DNA from: Streptomyces sp. NBC_01723
GTDB taxonomy: Bacteria > Actinomycetota > Actinomycetes > Streptomycetales > Streptomycetaceae
Assembly: GCF_036246005.1 (NCBI RefSeq)
Contig: NZ_CP109171.1
Span: forward strand, 2,592,001-2,656,000
DNA length: 64,000 nt
Reading direction: 5' to 3'
The first letter of the stretch is position 1; each line of letters opens with the position of its first letter. The position numbers and the translations under genes are program-made. Of the stretch, positions 38,653 through 48,053 are shown piece by piece. Under the pieces are notes generated by a model that saw nothing but the letters and a program-made list of their open reading frames with translations, was not told where the DNA came from and made no database searches.

Positions 38653-40815
38653 ATGCGCGACAAGCCTGGAGCGACCGCAGTGCCCCTCTCTCTGCCCCGC
38701 CCCCGCCTCCCCCGCCCCTCCCGCCCGTGCCTGCCCGGCCGGCGGACCGTGGTGAAGCTGCTCGTCCTGGGCGTCCTGGCGGCCGCCTTCGCCGCCCAGG
38801 CCGTGGGCGCGCTGCTGCCGCACGTGCCGCTGCTGCTCGCGGCGACCGCCGGTTCGCTGGCCGCCGAGGGGGTGCTGTACCGGTGGCAGCGGGGCATGGT
38901 GTCGCTGTTCGCCAAGTCGCACGCCGACGTCACGGTCCGGCACGTGCTGCGGGACCTGCTGCTCGTGATCGGGCTGCTGCGGCTCGGCGAGCAGCACCGG
39001 GAGGGGGTGTACGCCCCGCTGGTCGCCGCGCTGCTCGTCTTCTACGCGCTGCACTGGGCGGTCCAGGCGGTGTCCGTCCTGGTCCGCCGCACCCGGACGC
39101 TGCCCGTGGTGACCCGGAACATCGACGCCTCGGCGCTGCGGCTGACCCCGGCGCCCCCGCTGCTGCTGCGCCGCCCCGGCCCCCGCCTGGCGGTCTTCGG
39201 GCTGCCGGCGTCGGCCGGGCTGCTGGCCACGGCGGCCACCGACGCGCCGGTGTGGGGCGCGGCGGGCCTGGGGCTCTCCCTCACGCTGGCGCTGGCCGGC
39301 CTGTGCGCGCTGCTGACGCGGCTGCTGCCGGGGCGCAGGCCCGCCGGTGAGCAAGAGGTGCTCGACTGGTTCGAGGCGTGGCTGGCGGAGTACCGGCCGA
39401 CGGTCGGCCTGTACTTCTCGGGCGGGGCGTCCTCGGCGTACCAGGCGAACATGTGGCTGGAGCCGCTGGCGCGGCTGGAGGGGCGGCCGGTGATCGTGCT
39501 GCGCGAGCGGTTCATGGTGCAGCGGATCGCGGCGACGGACATCCCCGTGGTGTGCCTGCCGAAGGTGTCCACGCTGATGCGCCTGGAGCACTCCACCCTC
39601 CGGGTCCTGCTGCACCCCTCGAATTCCGGGAAGACCTCGCAGGTGCTGCGCATCCCCACCATCAAGCACGCCTTCGTCAACCACGGGGAGAGCGACAAGC
39701 CGTCCTCCTGCAACCCGTACGCGAAGGCGTACGACGAGGTGTGGGTGGCCGGTCCCGCGGCGCGCGAGCGGTACGCGCTGGCGGAGGTCGGCGTCGAGGA
39801 CAAGGACGTGGTGGAGATCGGCCGTCCGCAGCTCGGCGCCGTACGGCCGCACGCGGGACCGCCCGCGCCGGGAGCCTTCACGACCGTGCTGTACGCGCCG
39901 ACCTGGGAGGGCTGGGACGGCAATCCGGGCAACACGTCGGTGGTCGAGGCGGGCGAGCACCTGGTCCGGGCGCTGCTCGCGGACCCGGCGGTACGGCTGC
40001 TGTACAAGCCGCATCCGCTGACGGGGTCGGTGGATCCGCGGGCCCGGGCGGCCGATCTGCGCGTGCGGGAGCTGGTGCGGGCGGCGAACCGGGAGCGGGG
40101 CGGGCCCCGGCCGGCGCCGTCGGCAGCGGCCGAGCTGGCCCGGCGGACCGCGGAGCTGGACCGGCTCACCGCGCCCGGTTTCCGGTCGGCCGCCGACCAG
40201 GCGGAGCGGATGCTGCGCGGTCCGGCGCCGGCGTCCGGGCGGGCGGAGGCGGTGGCGCGGGCGACGGCCGCCTGGGAGGAGGCGTACTGGGCGTCGCTGC
40301 CCGGGTGGGAGCACCAGGTGGTCACGGACGTCCGGCCGCCCCTCTACACCTGCTTCAACCGGGCGGACCTGCTGATCAGTGATGTCTCCAGCGTGATCAG
40401 CGACTTCCTGGCGAGCGGCAAGCCGTACGCGGTGGCCAACACCAGCGGGCTGGCCGAGGACGTGTTCCGCAAGACGTTCCCGACGGTGGTGGCGGCGACC
40501 GTGCTGACGCCGGACGCGGCCGGGGTGCCGGACCTGCTGGACGCGGTCCGCCATCCGGAGCTGGACGAACTGGCCGGGGAGCGCGCCGCGTTGGCCCTGC
40601 GGCTGCTGGGCCCGGCCGGGCCGCCGCCGCAGGAGCGCTTCGCGGCGGCCGTGCGGTCGCTGTGTACGGCGGCCGGGGAGCACCGGGCGCGCATGGCCGA
40701 GCGGCTCGCCACGGAGCTGCCCCTGCCCGGGCCCCGGCGCGGGCCCGCCCAGCGGCCCACGGCGTCGGCCGGCACCCCGCACGCCGGGCAGACGGAGCCG
40801 CGGGGCCGCACCTGA
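38653..40815 (+). CDS. Membrane-bound CDP-glycerol glycerophosphotransferase-like enzyme
   Basis: Up to 720 residues. Several N-terminal membrane segments (about 30-150 and 175-240) precede a TagF/TagB-like transferase domain: HAFVNHGESDK, VLYAPTWEGW, YKPHPLTG and the DVSSVISDFL signature near the end. The usual TagF enzymes are peripheral, so the built-in membrane anchor is notable. It likely adds a polyol phosphate or similar unit to a wall polymer. The start is ATG 38653 or GTG 38680; the latter has GGAG upstream. First gene of the glycopolymer island. Confidence 0.83.
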   Translation: MRDKPGATAVPLSLPRPRLPRPSRPCLPGRRTVVKLLVLGVLAAAFAAQAVGALLPHVPLLLAATAGSLAAEGVLYRWQRGMVSLFAKSHADVTVRHVLRDLLLVIGLLRLGEQHREGVYAPLVAALLVFYALHWAVQAVSVLVRRTRTLPVVTRNIDASALRLTPAPPLLLRRPGPRLAVFGLPASAGLLATAATDAPVWGAAGLGLSLTLALAGLCALLTRLLPGRRPAGEQEVLDWFEAWLAEYRPTVGLYFSGGASSAYQANMWLEPLARLEGRPVIVLRERFMVQRIAATDIPVVCLPKVSTLMRLEHSTLRVLLHPSNSGKTSQVLRIPTIKHAFVNHGESDKPSSCNPYAKAYDEVWVAGPAARERYALAEVGVEDKDVVEIGRPQLGAVRPHAGPPAPGAFTTVLYAPTWEGWDGNPGNTSVVEAGEHLVRALLADPAVRLLYKPHPLTGSVDPRARAADLRVRELVRAANRERGGPRPAPSAAAELARRTAELDRLTAPGFRSAADQAERMLRGPAPASGRAEAVARATAAWEEAYWASLPGWEHQVVTDVRPPLYTCFNRADLLISDVSSVISDFLASGKPYAVANTSGLAEDVFRKTFPTVVAATVLTPDAAGVPDLLDAVRHPELDELAGERAALALRLLGPAGPPPQERFAAAVRSLCTAAGEHRARMAERLATELPLPGPRRGPAQRPTASAGTPHAGQTEPRGRT

Positions 40816-40839
40816 GCGCCGCAGCCGGGAGGCCGGACG

Positions 40840-41811
40840 TCAGCCGTGCCGGTGGCGCCAGCCCTGCCAGGCGGTCTCGATCATGGCGTCCAGGTCGTGG
40901 CGGGCCGTCCAGCCCAGTTCCTCGCGGGCCCGGTCGGCGGAGGCGACGACGCGGGCCGCGTCGCCGGGGCGGCGGGGGCTCACCCGCGGCGCGGCGTCCT
41001 GCCGTCCGGTGACCTTGAGGATGCGGTCCACCATCTCGCGCACCGAACTGCCCTCACCGCGCCCCACGTTGAGGGTGAGCGCGGTCCCCTCCGGGGCGTC
41101 CGCCAGCCGTCGCGCGGCGGCGAGGTGGGCGGAGGCGATGTCCTCGACGTGGATGTAGTCCCGTACGCAGGTGCCGTCGGGGGTGGCGTAGTCGTCGCCG
41201 AAGACGCGCGGGGCGTCCCCCGCCTCCAGGCGTTCGAAGACCATCGGGATGAGGTTGAAGACGCCGGAGTCGGACAGCTCGGGGGCGGCCGCACCCGCGA
41301 CGTTGAAGTAGCGCAGCGAGGCGGCCCGGATGCCGTGGGCCCGGGCGGCGGCGTTGATCAGCCACTCGCCGGCCAGCTTGGTCTCGCCGTAGGGGCTCAG
41401 CGGCAGGCACGGGGTGTCCTCCGTGACGAGGTCCACATCGGGCATGCCGTAGACGGCGGCGGAGGAGGAGAAGACGAGGCGGCCGACACCGGTGGCCGTC
41501 ATGGCCTCCAGGAGGGTGGCGAGGCCCGTGACGTTCTCCCGGTAGTAGTGGAGCGGCCGCTCCACCGACTCCGCGACCTGCTTCTTGCCCGCGATGTGCA
41601 CCACGCCTGTCACAGCATGGTCACGAATCGCGCCCTCCAGGAGGGCTCCGTCGAGCACGCTGCCGACCACCAGCGGGACCCCGTCGGGGACGCGGTCGGT
41701 GCTGCCGGTGGACAGGTCGTCGTAGACGACGACGTGTTCCCCGCCGTCGACGAGGGCGCGCACCACATGCGCGCCGATGTACCCGGCTCCGCCCGTGACC
41801 AGCCAGCTCAT
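40840..41811 (-). CDS. galE: UDP-glucose 4-epimerase
   Basis: Interconverts UDP-glucose and UDP-galactose with bound NAD. 323 residues, extended SDR fold. It shows the NAD motif TGGAGYIG, the catalytic pair SSSAAVYG and YGETKLAGE (Tyr and Lys), and RYFNVAGA typical of GalE. The start ATG 41811 is preferred over 41817 because GGGAGG then lies at correct spacing. Probably supplies a sugar nucleotide to the surrounding glycopolymer genes. Confidence 0.95.
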   Translation of the reverse strand: MSWLVTGGAGYIGAHVVRALVDGGEHVVVYDDLSTGSTDRVPDGVPLVVGSVLDGALLEGAIRDHAVTGVVHIAGKKQVAESVERPLHYYRENVTGLATLLEAMTATGVGRLVFSSSAAVYGMPDVDLVTEDTPCLPLSPYGETKLAGEWLINAAARAHGIRAASLRYFNVAGAAAPELSDSGVFNLIPMVFERLEAGDAPRVFGDDYATPDGTCVRDYIHVEDIASAHLAAARRLADAPEGTALTLNVGRGEGSSVREMVDRILKVTGRQDAAPRVSPRRPGDAARVVASADRAREELGWTARHDLDAMIETAWQGWRHRHG

Positions 41812-41817
41812 CCTCAT

Positions 41818-42154
41818 GCCTCCCAGGTCTTCGTCACTGGGTGCAGACTCGTCCGTGGGCCCCGGAAAATCGAGTCGGGCACATGGGGCGGAATGCGATG
41901 GAAGTCGGCAAAGAGGACAGGGGGGCCGAATGTGAGGAAGTTCTCCGGCCGCTTCCCGGCGGCCGATTCGAGCGGCCGATCGCGGCCATTTCCGGCTGTG
42001 GCAAGGCACAGAGTGTCCGGCTACCGTGCCCACGGAAACTCCGCGTGAATCCTTTACGCTGATGCGGCGGCGCGCTCCGGGCCCAACGGCGCCCGGAGCG
42101 CGTTCCGGTTCCAGCCCGCGGTCCCCTGGTCAGATCTCGGAACAGGTTGTAAGG
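41818..42154. promoter_or_regulatory. Divergent promoter region galE / glycosyltransferase, with leader hairpin
   Basis: No supported gene. It is AT-richer in its first 200 bases. At 42071-42102 CGCGCTCCGGGC and GCCCGGAGCGCG form a perfect 12-bp stem with an 8-base loop inside the 5' leader of the plus-strand gene. It is probably an attenuator or mRNA-stabilising structure; there is no T tail. Confidence 0.6.
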
Positions 42155-44389
42155 ATGCCCAAGCTCTCTCTCGTTGTCCCCGTGTACAAGGTGCAGGGCT
42201 ATCTGCCCGAGTGCCTTGACTCCGTACTCGGGCAGGACTGCACGGACTTCGAGATCATCGCGGTCGACGACTGTTCGCCGGACGGGTCCGGTGCCATTCT
42301 CGACGAGTACGCGAAACGGGACTCCCGGATTCATGTGATTCACCTCACGGAAAACGTGGGCCTGGGGCGTGCGCGCAACGCCGGTCTGGAAAAGGCAAGT
42401 GGCGATTACGTGTTGTTCCTGGACAGTGACGACACACTGTCCGACGGCGCGTTGTCGGCCATTGCCGACCGGCTGGAGGCCACCGGCAATCCCGAGATCC
42501 TGGTCTTCGACTACGCGCGTACCTACTGGGACGGCCGGATCCGCCCGAACCTGCGGGCCGACCTGCTCAAGGAGGAGGGCCCGGACACCTTCCCCCTCTC
42601 CGAGCGGCCCCGCCTGCTCGACCTGCTCCAGATCGTGTGGAACAAGGCGTACCGCCGCGACTTCGTCACCCGGGCCGGGCTCACCTTCCCGCCCGGGTAC
42701 TACGAGGACGCCCCCTGGACGTTCTGCTCCATGATCAGCGCCGAGCGGATCGCCGTACTGGACCGTGTCTGCGTGCACTACCGGCAGCGGCGCGAGGGCG
42801 GCAACATCCTCAAGACGGTCAGCCGCAAGCACTTCGACGTCTTCGACCAGTACCAGCGGGTCTTCGACTACCTGGACGCGCACGAGGAACTCACCGAGTG
42901 GCGCGGCCCGTTGTTCCGCAAGATGGTCGACCACTACCTGACCATCCTGGAGCGGCCGGGCCGCCTGCCGCAGGACGCGCGGGCCGAGTTCTTCCACCGC
43001 GCCTCGGCCGACTACCGGGCCCGCGTGCCCAAGGGCTGGACCCGCCCGGCCGGCGGCCGCGGCCACAAGTACGGGATGCTGGAGCGCGACGCGTACACGA
43101 CCATGGTGAGCGCGCTGGCGGCGGTGAAGTTCCGCCAGCGGGTCAAGACCCGCACCCGCTCCGCGCTCAACCGCTCCAAGCGGAGCGCGATGGGCGCCTT
43201 CTACCAGTCGCAGCTCAGGCTGCCGCTGGACGACAACCTGGTGCTGTTCTCCGCCTACTGGAGCCGCAGCGTCTCCTGCAACCCCGCCGCCATCGACGCC
43301 GAACTGGCCCGGCTGGCCCCCGGGATGCGCCGCGTGTGGGCGGTGCGCGCGGAGAACGCGCACCTGGCGCCCAAGGGCGTGAAGGTCGTCCGGGTGGGCT
43401 CCCGCGACTACTGGGCGGCCCTGGCCCGCGCCAAGTACCTCGTGAACAACGTGAACTTCGCCGACTCCGTGGTCAAGCGCGAGGGCCAGATCCACGTGCA
43501 GACCCATCACGGCACGCCGCTGAAGACCATGGGCCTGGACCAGCGCAAGTACCCGGCCTCCACCGACATGGACTTCGAGAAGCTCCTGGAGCGGTGCGAC
43601 CGCTGGGACTACAGCATCAGCTCCAACCAGTTCTCCACCGTGGTCTGGGAGCGGGTCTACCCCTGCTCGTACACCACGCTGGAGACCGGCTACCCGCGCA
43701 ACGACGCCCTCGTGAACGCCACGTCCGAGGACGTGCGCGCGGCCCGTGCGGCGCTGGGCCTGGCCGACGGCGCCAAGGCGTTCCTGTACATGCCGACGCA
43801 CCGCGAGTACCAGCCGGGCTTCACCCCGCCGCTGGACCTGGCCCGGTTCGCCGGCGAGCTGGGACCGGACGTGACCGTCCTGGTGCGCGGCCACTACTTC
43901 TACGGCAGCTCCTCCCCGCACATCGCCGAACTGCGCCGCACCGGCCGGATCGTCGACGTGTCCGGGCACGGCCGGGTGGAGGACCTGTACCTCGCCGCCG
44001 ACGCGCTGATCACGGACTACTCCTCGGCGATGTTCGACTACGCGGTCCTCGACCGCCCGATCATCAGCTACGTCCCCGACTGGGACGTCTACTCCGCGGT
44101 GCGCGGCACCTACTTCGACCTGCTCCAGGAACCGCCCGGCGCGGTGGCCACCACACAGACGGAACTGCTGCGGCTGCTCGCCTCCGGCGAGTACGACAGC
44201 CCGGAGACGACCGAGCGGCGGGACGTCTTCCGCCGGCGTTTCTGCGAATTCGACGACGGACACGCAGCCGAACGCGTCGTACGGCGCGTCTTCCTCGGTG
44301 AAGAGAACCTGCTGCCCATCGTTCCGTTCGACGAACGCCACCACGCCCCGACCCCCGCCCAGGCGCTCGAACTGGTCGAGCGGGCCTGA
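42155..44389 (+). CDS. Bifunctional GT2 glycosyltransferase / CDP-glycerol glycerophosphotransferase
   Basis: 744 residues. The N-terminal GT-A domain (1 to about 250) has LSLVVPVYKVQGYL, VDDCSPDGSG and the DSDD metal motif in LFLDSDDTLSD. The C-terminal TagF-like domain (about 370-735) has HHGTPLKTMG, LYMPTHREYQPG and LITDYSSAMFDYAVL. It likely builds a repeating sugar or polyol-phosphate wall polymer. No signal peptide; expected at the inner membrane face. It starts an operon with the 44413 gene (23-base gap). Confidence 0.92.
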   Translation: MPKLSLVVPVYKVQGYLPECLDSVLGQDCTDFEIIAVDDCSPDGSGAILDEYAKRDSRIHVIHLTENVGLGRARNAGLEKASGDYVLFLDSDDTLSDGALSAIADRLEATGNPEILVFDYARTYWDGRIRPNLRADLLKEEGPDTFPLSERPRLLDLLQIVWNKAYRRDFVTRAGLTFPPGYYEDAPWTFCSMISAERIAVLDRVCVHYRQRREGGNILKTVSRKHFDVFDQYQRVFDYLDAHEELTEWRGPLFRKMVDHYLTILERPGRLPQDARAEFFHRASADYRARVPKGWTRPAGGRGHKYGMLERDAYTTMVSALAAVKFRQRVKTRTRSALNRSKRSAMGAFYQSQLRLPLDDNLVLFSAYWSRSVSCNPAAIDAELARLAPGMRRVWAVRAENAHLAPKGVKVVRVGSRDYWAALARAKYLVNNVNFADSVVKREGQIHVQTHHGTPLKTMGLDQRKYPASTDMDFEKLLERCDRWDYSISSNQFSTVVWERVYPCSYTTLETGYPRNDALVNATSEDVRAARAALGLADGAKAFLYMPTHREYQPGFTPPLDLARFAGELGPDVTVLVRGHYFYGSSSPHIAELRRTGRIVDVSGHGRVEDLYLAADALITDYSSAMFDYAVLDRPIISYVPDWDVYSAVRGTYFDLLQEPPGAVATTQTELLRLLASGEYDSPETTERRDVFRRRFCEFDDGHAAERVVRRVFLGEENLLPIVPFDERHHAPTPAQALELVERA

Positions 44390-44412
44390 CCCCGAAAGGA
44401 GATCACCAAGCC

Positions 44413-47400
44413 ATGGCCCCTCGGCTCAGTGTCATCGTCCCCATCTACGACGTGGAGCGTTACCTCCCCGCCTGTCTGGACTCGCTCGCCGCGCAGACCT
44501 TCCGCGACTTCGAGGTCCTGATGGTGGACGACGGTTCACCCGACGGCTCCGCCGCCATCGCCGAGGAGTACGCCTCCCGCGACTCGCGCTTCAAGCTCAT
44601 ACGCAAGGAGAACGGCGGCCTCGGCGCCGCCCGCAACACCGGCATGGCGCACCTCGCGCCGGAGTCGGAGTTCCTGACCTTCGTCGACAGCGACGACCTG
44701 ATCCCGCCGGACGCCTACCGGCTCATGGTCGGCAGCCTCGACGAGAGCGGCTCGGACTTCGCCACGGGCAACGTCTTCCACCTCAAGGGCGAGAAGTCCT
44801 GGCAGGTGCCGCTGATGCGGATGCTGGCCGGCGAGGCCCGCGTGCGCACCCACATATCCCGGTACGCCAAGCTGGTCGCCGACCGCATCGCCTGCAACAA
44901 GGTCTTCCGCCGCACCTTCTGGGAGAAGAACGGCTTCGCCTTCCCCGAGGGCCGGCTGTACGAGGACACCCCGGTCACCATGCGGGCCCACTACCTGGCC
45001 GAGAGCGTCGACGTCATCTCGGAGCCCTGCTACTACTGGCGGCTGCGCGAGGGCGAGTCCGCCCCGTCGATCACCCAGCGCCGCACCGACCCGGCGGGCG
45101 TGCGCGACCGGACCACCTCCGTCATGGAGATCAGCGCCTTCCTCGCCGACCAGCCCGGCGAGACCTTCGCCCGTCTCAAGCGCGAGTACGACACCCGCGT
45201 CCTCCGGGACGACCTGCGGCTGTTCCTCAACGTGGTGCCGGACGGCGACGAGGAGTACCGCACCGAGTTCCTGCGCTCGGCCAACCGCTTCCTCGACAGC
45301 ATCGACCCCAAGGTCGTCATGGACCTCCCGGCCGAACTGCGCGTGCAGTGGCTGCTGGTGCGCAAGCACCAGATGGAGGAGCTGATCGCCCTGCTGGCCG
45401 GCCAGCGCCGCAAGGAGACGCCCGAGGTCAGCGGCCTGCTGCGCAAGTACGCCTCGTTCCCCTCCCTGGAAGGTGCCGACCTGCACCTGCCCAAGGAGGC
45501 GCTCCGCATCGACCAGCACCTGACCATGCGCGCCCCGCTCCAGGAGGTGAGCTGGTCCGGCGACAAGCTCGTGCTCTCGGGCAACGCCTGGATCGACAAG
45601 ATCGACCTGCCCTCGCGCAAGGCCTCGGTCAAGGTGCTCCAGCTGCGCAAGGACCGCTCCCGCCGCCGCATCCTGCTGCCGGCCCGCAACGTGCCGCGCC
45701 CGGAGGTCACCACCGACTCCGGCCAGGACCGCTACAACTACGACTGGGCCGGCTGGGAAGTCACCATCGACCCCACCAGGCTCCGCAAGGGCGGCGAGTG
45801 GCAGGAGGCCGTGTGGCACGTGGGCCTGGGCATCTTCGCCTCCGGCCTGGTACGCCGCAACGCCGTCCACTCCAGCGGCGGCGCGGCCTGCAACTTCCCG
45901 CCGTACCACTGGCTGAGCCCCGACTTCCGGCTGCTGCCGTCCGTCGAGCGCGGCGCGCTGAAGCTGCGCATCGAGAAGGTCCGCGCCCTGATCACCGGGC
46001 GCACCCTGGAGGACGACCGGATCAAGGTCACCGGTGAGATCCGCGAGCCCCTCACGGCGGACGAGCAGGTCGTCCTGCGGGTCAAGAACCAGAAGGGGGC
46101 CGAGACCCTCGAGTACCCCGTCACGGTGGCCCGCGAGGGCGGCAAGCAGACGTTCTCGGTCCAGGTGCCGGTGGCCGACGTGGCGCTGGTCTTCCACGAG
46201 GGCGTCGACGAGATGGCGCAGCCCGAGAAGCGGACCTGGTCCACGGTGCTGGTCGCGACCGACCCGCAGGGCAAGGAGCGCCGCTTCGGCACCGTGATGC
46301 AGGAGGGGCTGTCCGACGTCGAGTTCCCGCTGCCCGCCTCCCTCGGCGAGCAGTCGCGCCTGGTGGAGCTGGCCGTGGTCGCGGGTCACACCGGCTTCCT
46401 GAAGTTCTCCGGCCGCACCCGCCGCGCCCTGATCGACACGGCGACCGTGCGCGACGGCCGGATCGCCCTCACCGGCCACGCCGACCCGCGGCTGTCCGGC
46501 TCCCGCTTCCTGCTCAAGCCGCGCAACCGCTACGAGGAGCGCTTCGTCGAGACCCACTGGCTCGACGACGGCCGCTTCGAGGTCTCCTTCGACCCCTCCA
46601 GCCTCGGCGGCGACGGCAGCGTCCCGCTGCGCGCCGGCCGCTGGAACCTCTTCCTGCGGCCCGAGGAGGAGGGCACGCCCGACGTGCCCTTCGTGGTCGA
46701 CCGGCTGGCCGCGGACTCGTTCCCGGTCCAGGCCGAACTGGGCGGCCGCCGCTACTGGCTGGAGAACCGCTGGGGCGACTTCCCGCAGCTCAACGCCCGC
46801 TCCGAGCTGAGCGACCTGGAGCGCGGCCCGTACCGCCAGCGGGAGCTGCGCAGCAAGGTGTACGAGCCGCTGTTCCAGCAGCCGCTCAAGGACCAGGTCT
46901 TCTACCTGAGCTACAACGGCAAGCAGTTCTCCGACAGCCCGCGCGCGATGTACGAGGAACTGGTGCGCCGCGGCCTGGACGTCAAGCACCTGTGGGCGGT
47001 CCGTGACGGCCAGGTCAACCTGCCCGACGGGGTCGAGAAGGTCCGCATGTGGGGCAAGGAGTGGTACGAGGCGCTGGCCTCCAGCCGCTACATCGTCACC
47101 AACGGCCACCTTCCCGACTGGATCGTGCGCCGCCCGGGCCAGTCGATCGTGCAGACCTGGCACGGCACGATGCTGAAGAAGATCGGGCACGACATCGACA
47201 CGCTGCACTTCGACCGGCGCTACCAGGAGAAGCTGGCGCTGGAGGCGAAGCAGTGGAGCCTGCTGGTGTCCTCCAACCGCTTCAGCACACCGATCCTGAA
47301 GCGGGCGTTCTCCTACGACGGTGAGATCCAGGAGGCGGGCTACCCCCGCAACGACTACCTGTACTCGCCCGACCGGGACGCGGTCGCGGACCGCGTCAAA

Positions 47401-47976
47401 AAGGCGCTCGGACTGCCCGCGGGCAAGAAGGTCGTCCTGTACGCGCCGACCTGGCGGGACGACCAGTCGCACAGCGCCGGGCAGTACCTGTTCGACCTGC
47501 GCATCGACCTGGAGGACGCCCAGCGCCGCCTCGGCGACGACCACGTGCTGCTGATCCGCCGCCACTCCAACGTGGTGGACGCGGTGCCGGGCGCGGGCAA
47601 CGGGTTCGTGTGGGACGCCTCGGAGTACCCGGACATCGCGGACCTGTACCTCGCGGCGGACATCATGATCACGGACTACTCGTCGGTGATGTTCGACTAC
47701 GCGCACCTGAAGCGGCCGATGCTGTTCTTCACGTACGACCTGGAGCACTACCGGGACACGCTGCGCGGGTTCTACTTCGACTTCGAGCAGGACTCCCCCG
47801 GTCCGCTGATCGGCAACTCCAAGGAACTGGTCGACGCGATCCGGGACATCGACCAGGTCCAGGCGGAGTACCAGGAGCGGTTCGACCGCTTCCACCACCT
47901 CTTCTGCGACCTGGACGACGGCAACGCGTCCGCGCGGGTCGTCGACCGGATGCTGGAGCAGGCGCGGGAGAGCTGA
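44413..47976 (+). CDS. Large GT2 / TagF bifunctional transferase with long middle domain
   Basis: 1187 residues. GT2 domain 1 to about 250 (LSVIVPIYDVERYLP, DDGSPDGSAA, FVDSDDLIPP). The middle region (about 390-800) is beta-rich with Trp/Tyr/Arg, possibly carbohydrate-binding, and has no name known to me. The TagF-like domain spans about 840-1185 (TWHGTMLKKIG, LYAPTWRDDQ, ITDYSSVMFDYAHL). AAAGGAG lies 14 bases upstream of the ATG. It is longer than the 42155 protein mainly by this middle region. It probably works in the same polymer pathway. A strong hairpin follows the stop. Confidence 0.92.
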   Translation: MAPRLSVIVPIYDVERYLPACLDSLAAQTFRDFEVLMVDDGSPDGSAAIAEEYASRDSRFKLIRKENGGLGAARNTGMAHLAPESEFLTFVDSDDLIPPDAYRLMVGSLDESGSDFATGNVFHLKGEKSWQVPLMRMLAGEARVRTHISRYAKLVADRIACNKVFRRTFWEKNGFAFPEGRLYEDTPVTMRAHYLAESVDVISEPCYYWRLREGESAPSITQRRTDPAGVRDRTTSVMEISAFLADQPGETFARLKREYDTRVLRDDLRLFLNVVPDGDEEYRTEFLRSANRFLDSIDPKVVMDLPAELRVQWLLVRKHQMEELIALLAGQRRKETPEVSGLLRKYASFPSLEGADLHLPKEALRIDQHLTMRAPLQEVSWSGDKLVLSGNAWIDKIDLPSRKASVKVLQLRKDRSRRRILLPARNVPRPEVTTDSGQDRYNYDWAGWEVTIDPTRLRKGGEWQEAVWHVGLGIFASGLVRRNAVHSSGGAACNFPPYHWLSPDFRLLPSVERGALKLRIEKVRALITGRTLEDDRIKVTGEIREPLTADEQVVLRVKNQKGAETLEYPVTVAREGGKQTFSVQVPVADVALVFHEGVDEMAQPEKRTWSTVLVATDPQGKERRFGTVMQEGLSDVEFPLPASLGEQSRLVELAVVAGHTGFLKFSGRTRRALIDTATVRDGRIALTGHADPRLSGSRFLLKPRNRYEERFVETHWLDDGRFEVSFDPSSLGGDGSVPLRAGRWNLFLRPEEEGTPDVPFVVDRLAADSFPVQAELGGRRYWLENRWGDFPQLNARSELSDLERGPYRQRELRSKVYEPLFQQPLKDQVFYLSYNGKQFSDSPRAMYEELVRRGLDVKHLWAVRDGQVNLPDGVEKVRMWGKEWYEALASSRYIVTNGHLPDWIVRRPGQSIVQTWHGTMLKKIGHDIDTLHFDRRYQEKLALEAKQWSLLVSSNRFSTPILKRAFSYDGEIQEAGYPRNDYLYSPDRDAVADRVKKALGLPAGKKVVLYAPTWRDDQSHSAGQYLFDLRIDLEDAQRRLGDDHVLLIRRHSNVVDAVPGAGNGFVWDASEYPDIADLYLAADIMITDYSSVMFDYAHLKRPMLFFTYDLEHYRDTLRGFYFDFEQDSPGPLIGNSKELVDAIRDIDQVQAEYQERFDRFHHLFCDLDDGNASARVVDRMLEQARES

Positions 47977-47990
47977 CCGCGCGGATCACG

Positions 47991-48039
47991 CGAAAGGGCG
48001 GGGCCGGGAGGATCGTCTCCTCCGGGCCCCGCCCTTTCG
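47991..48039. terminator. Strong bidirectional hairpin
   Basis: CGAAAGGGCGGGGCC on the left and GGCCCCGCCCTTTCG on the right form a near-perfect stem with an inner GGAGGA/TCCTCC arm. It separates the convergent 44413 and 48054 genes. Confidence 0.85.
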
Positions 48040-48053
48040 GCGCCGTGCGCGGG

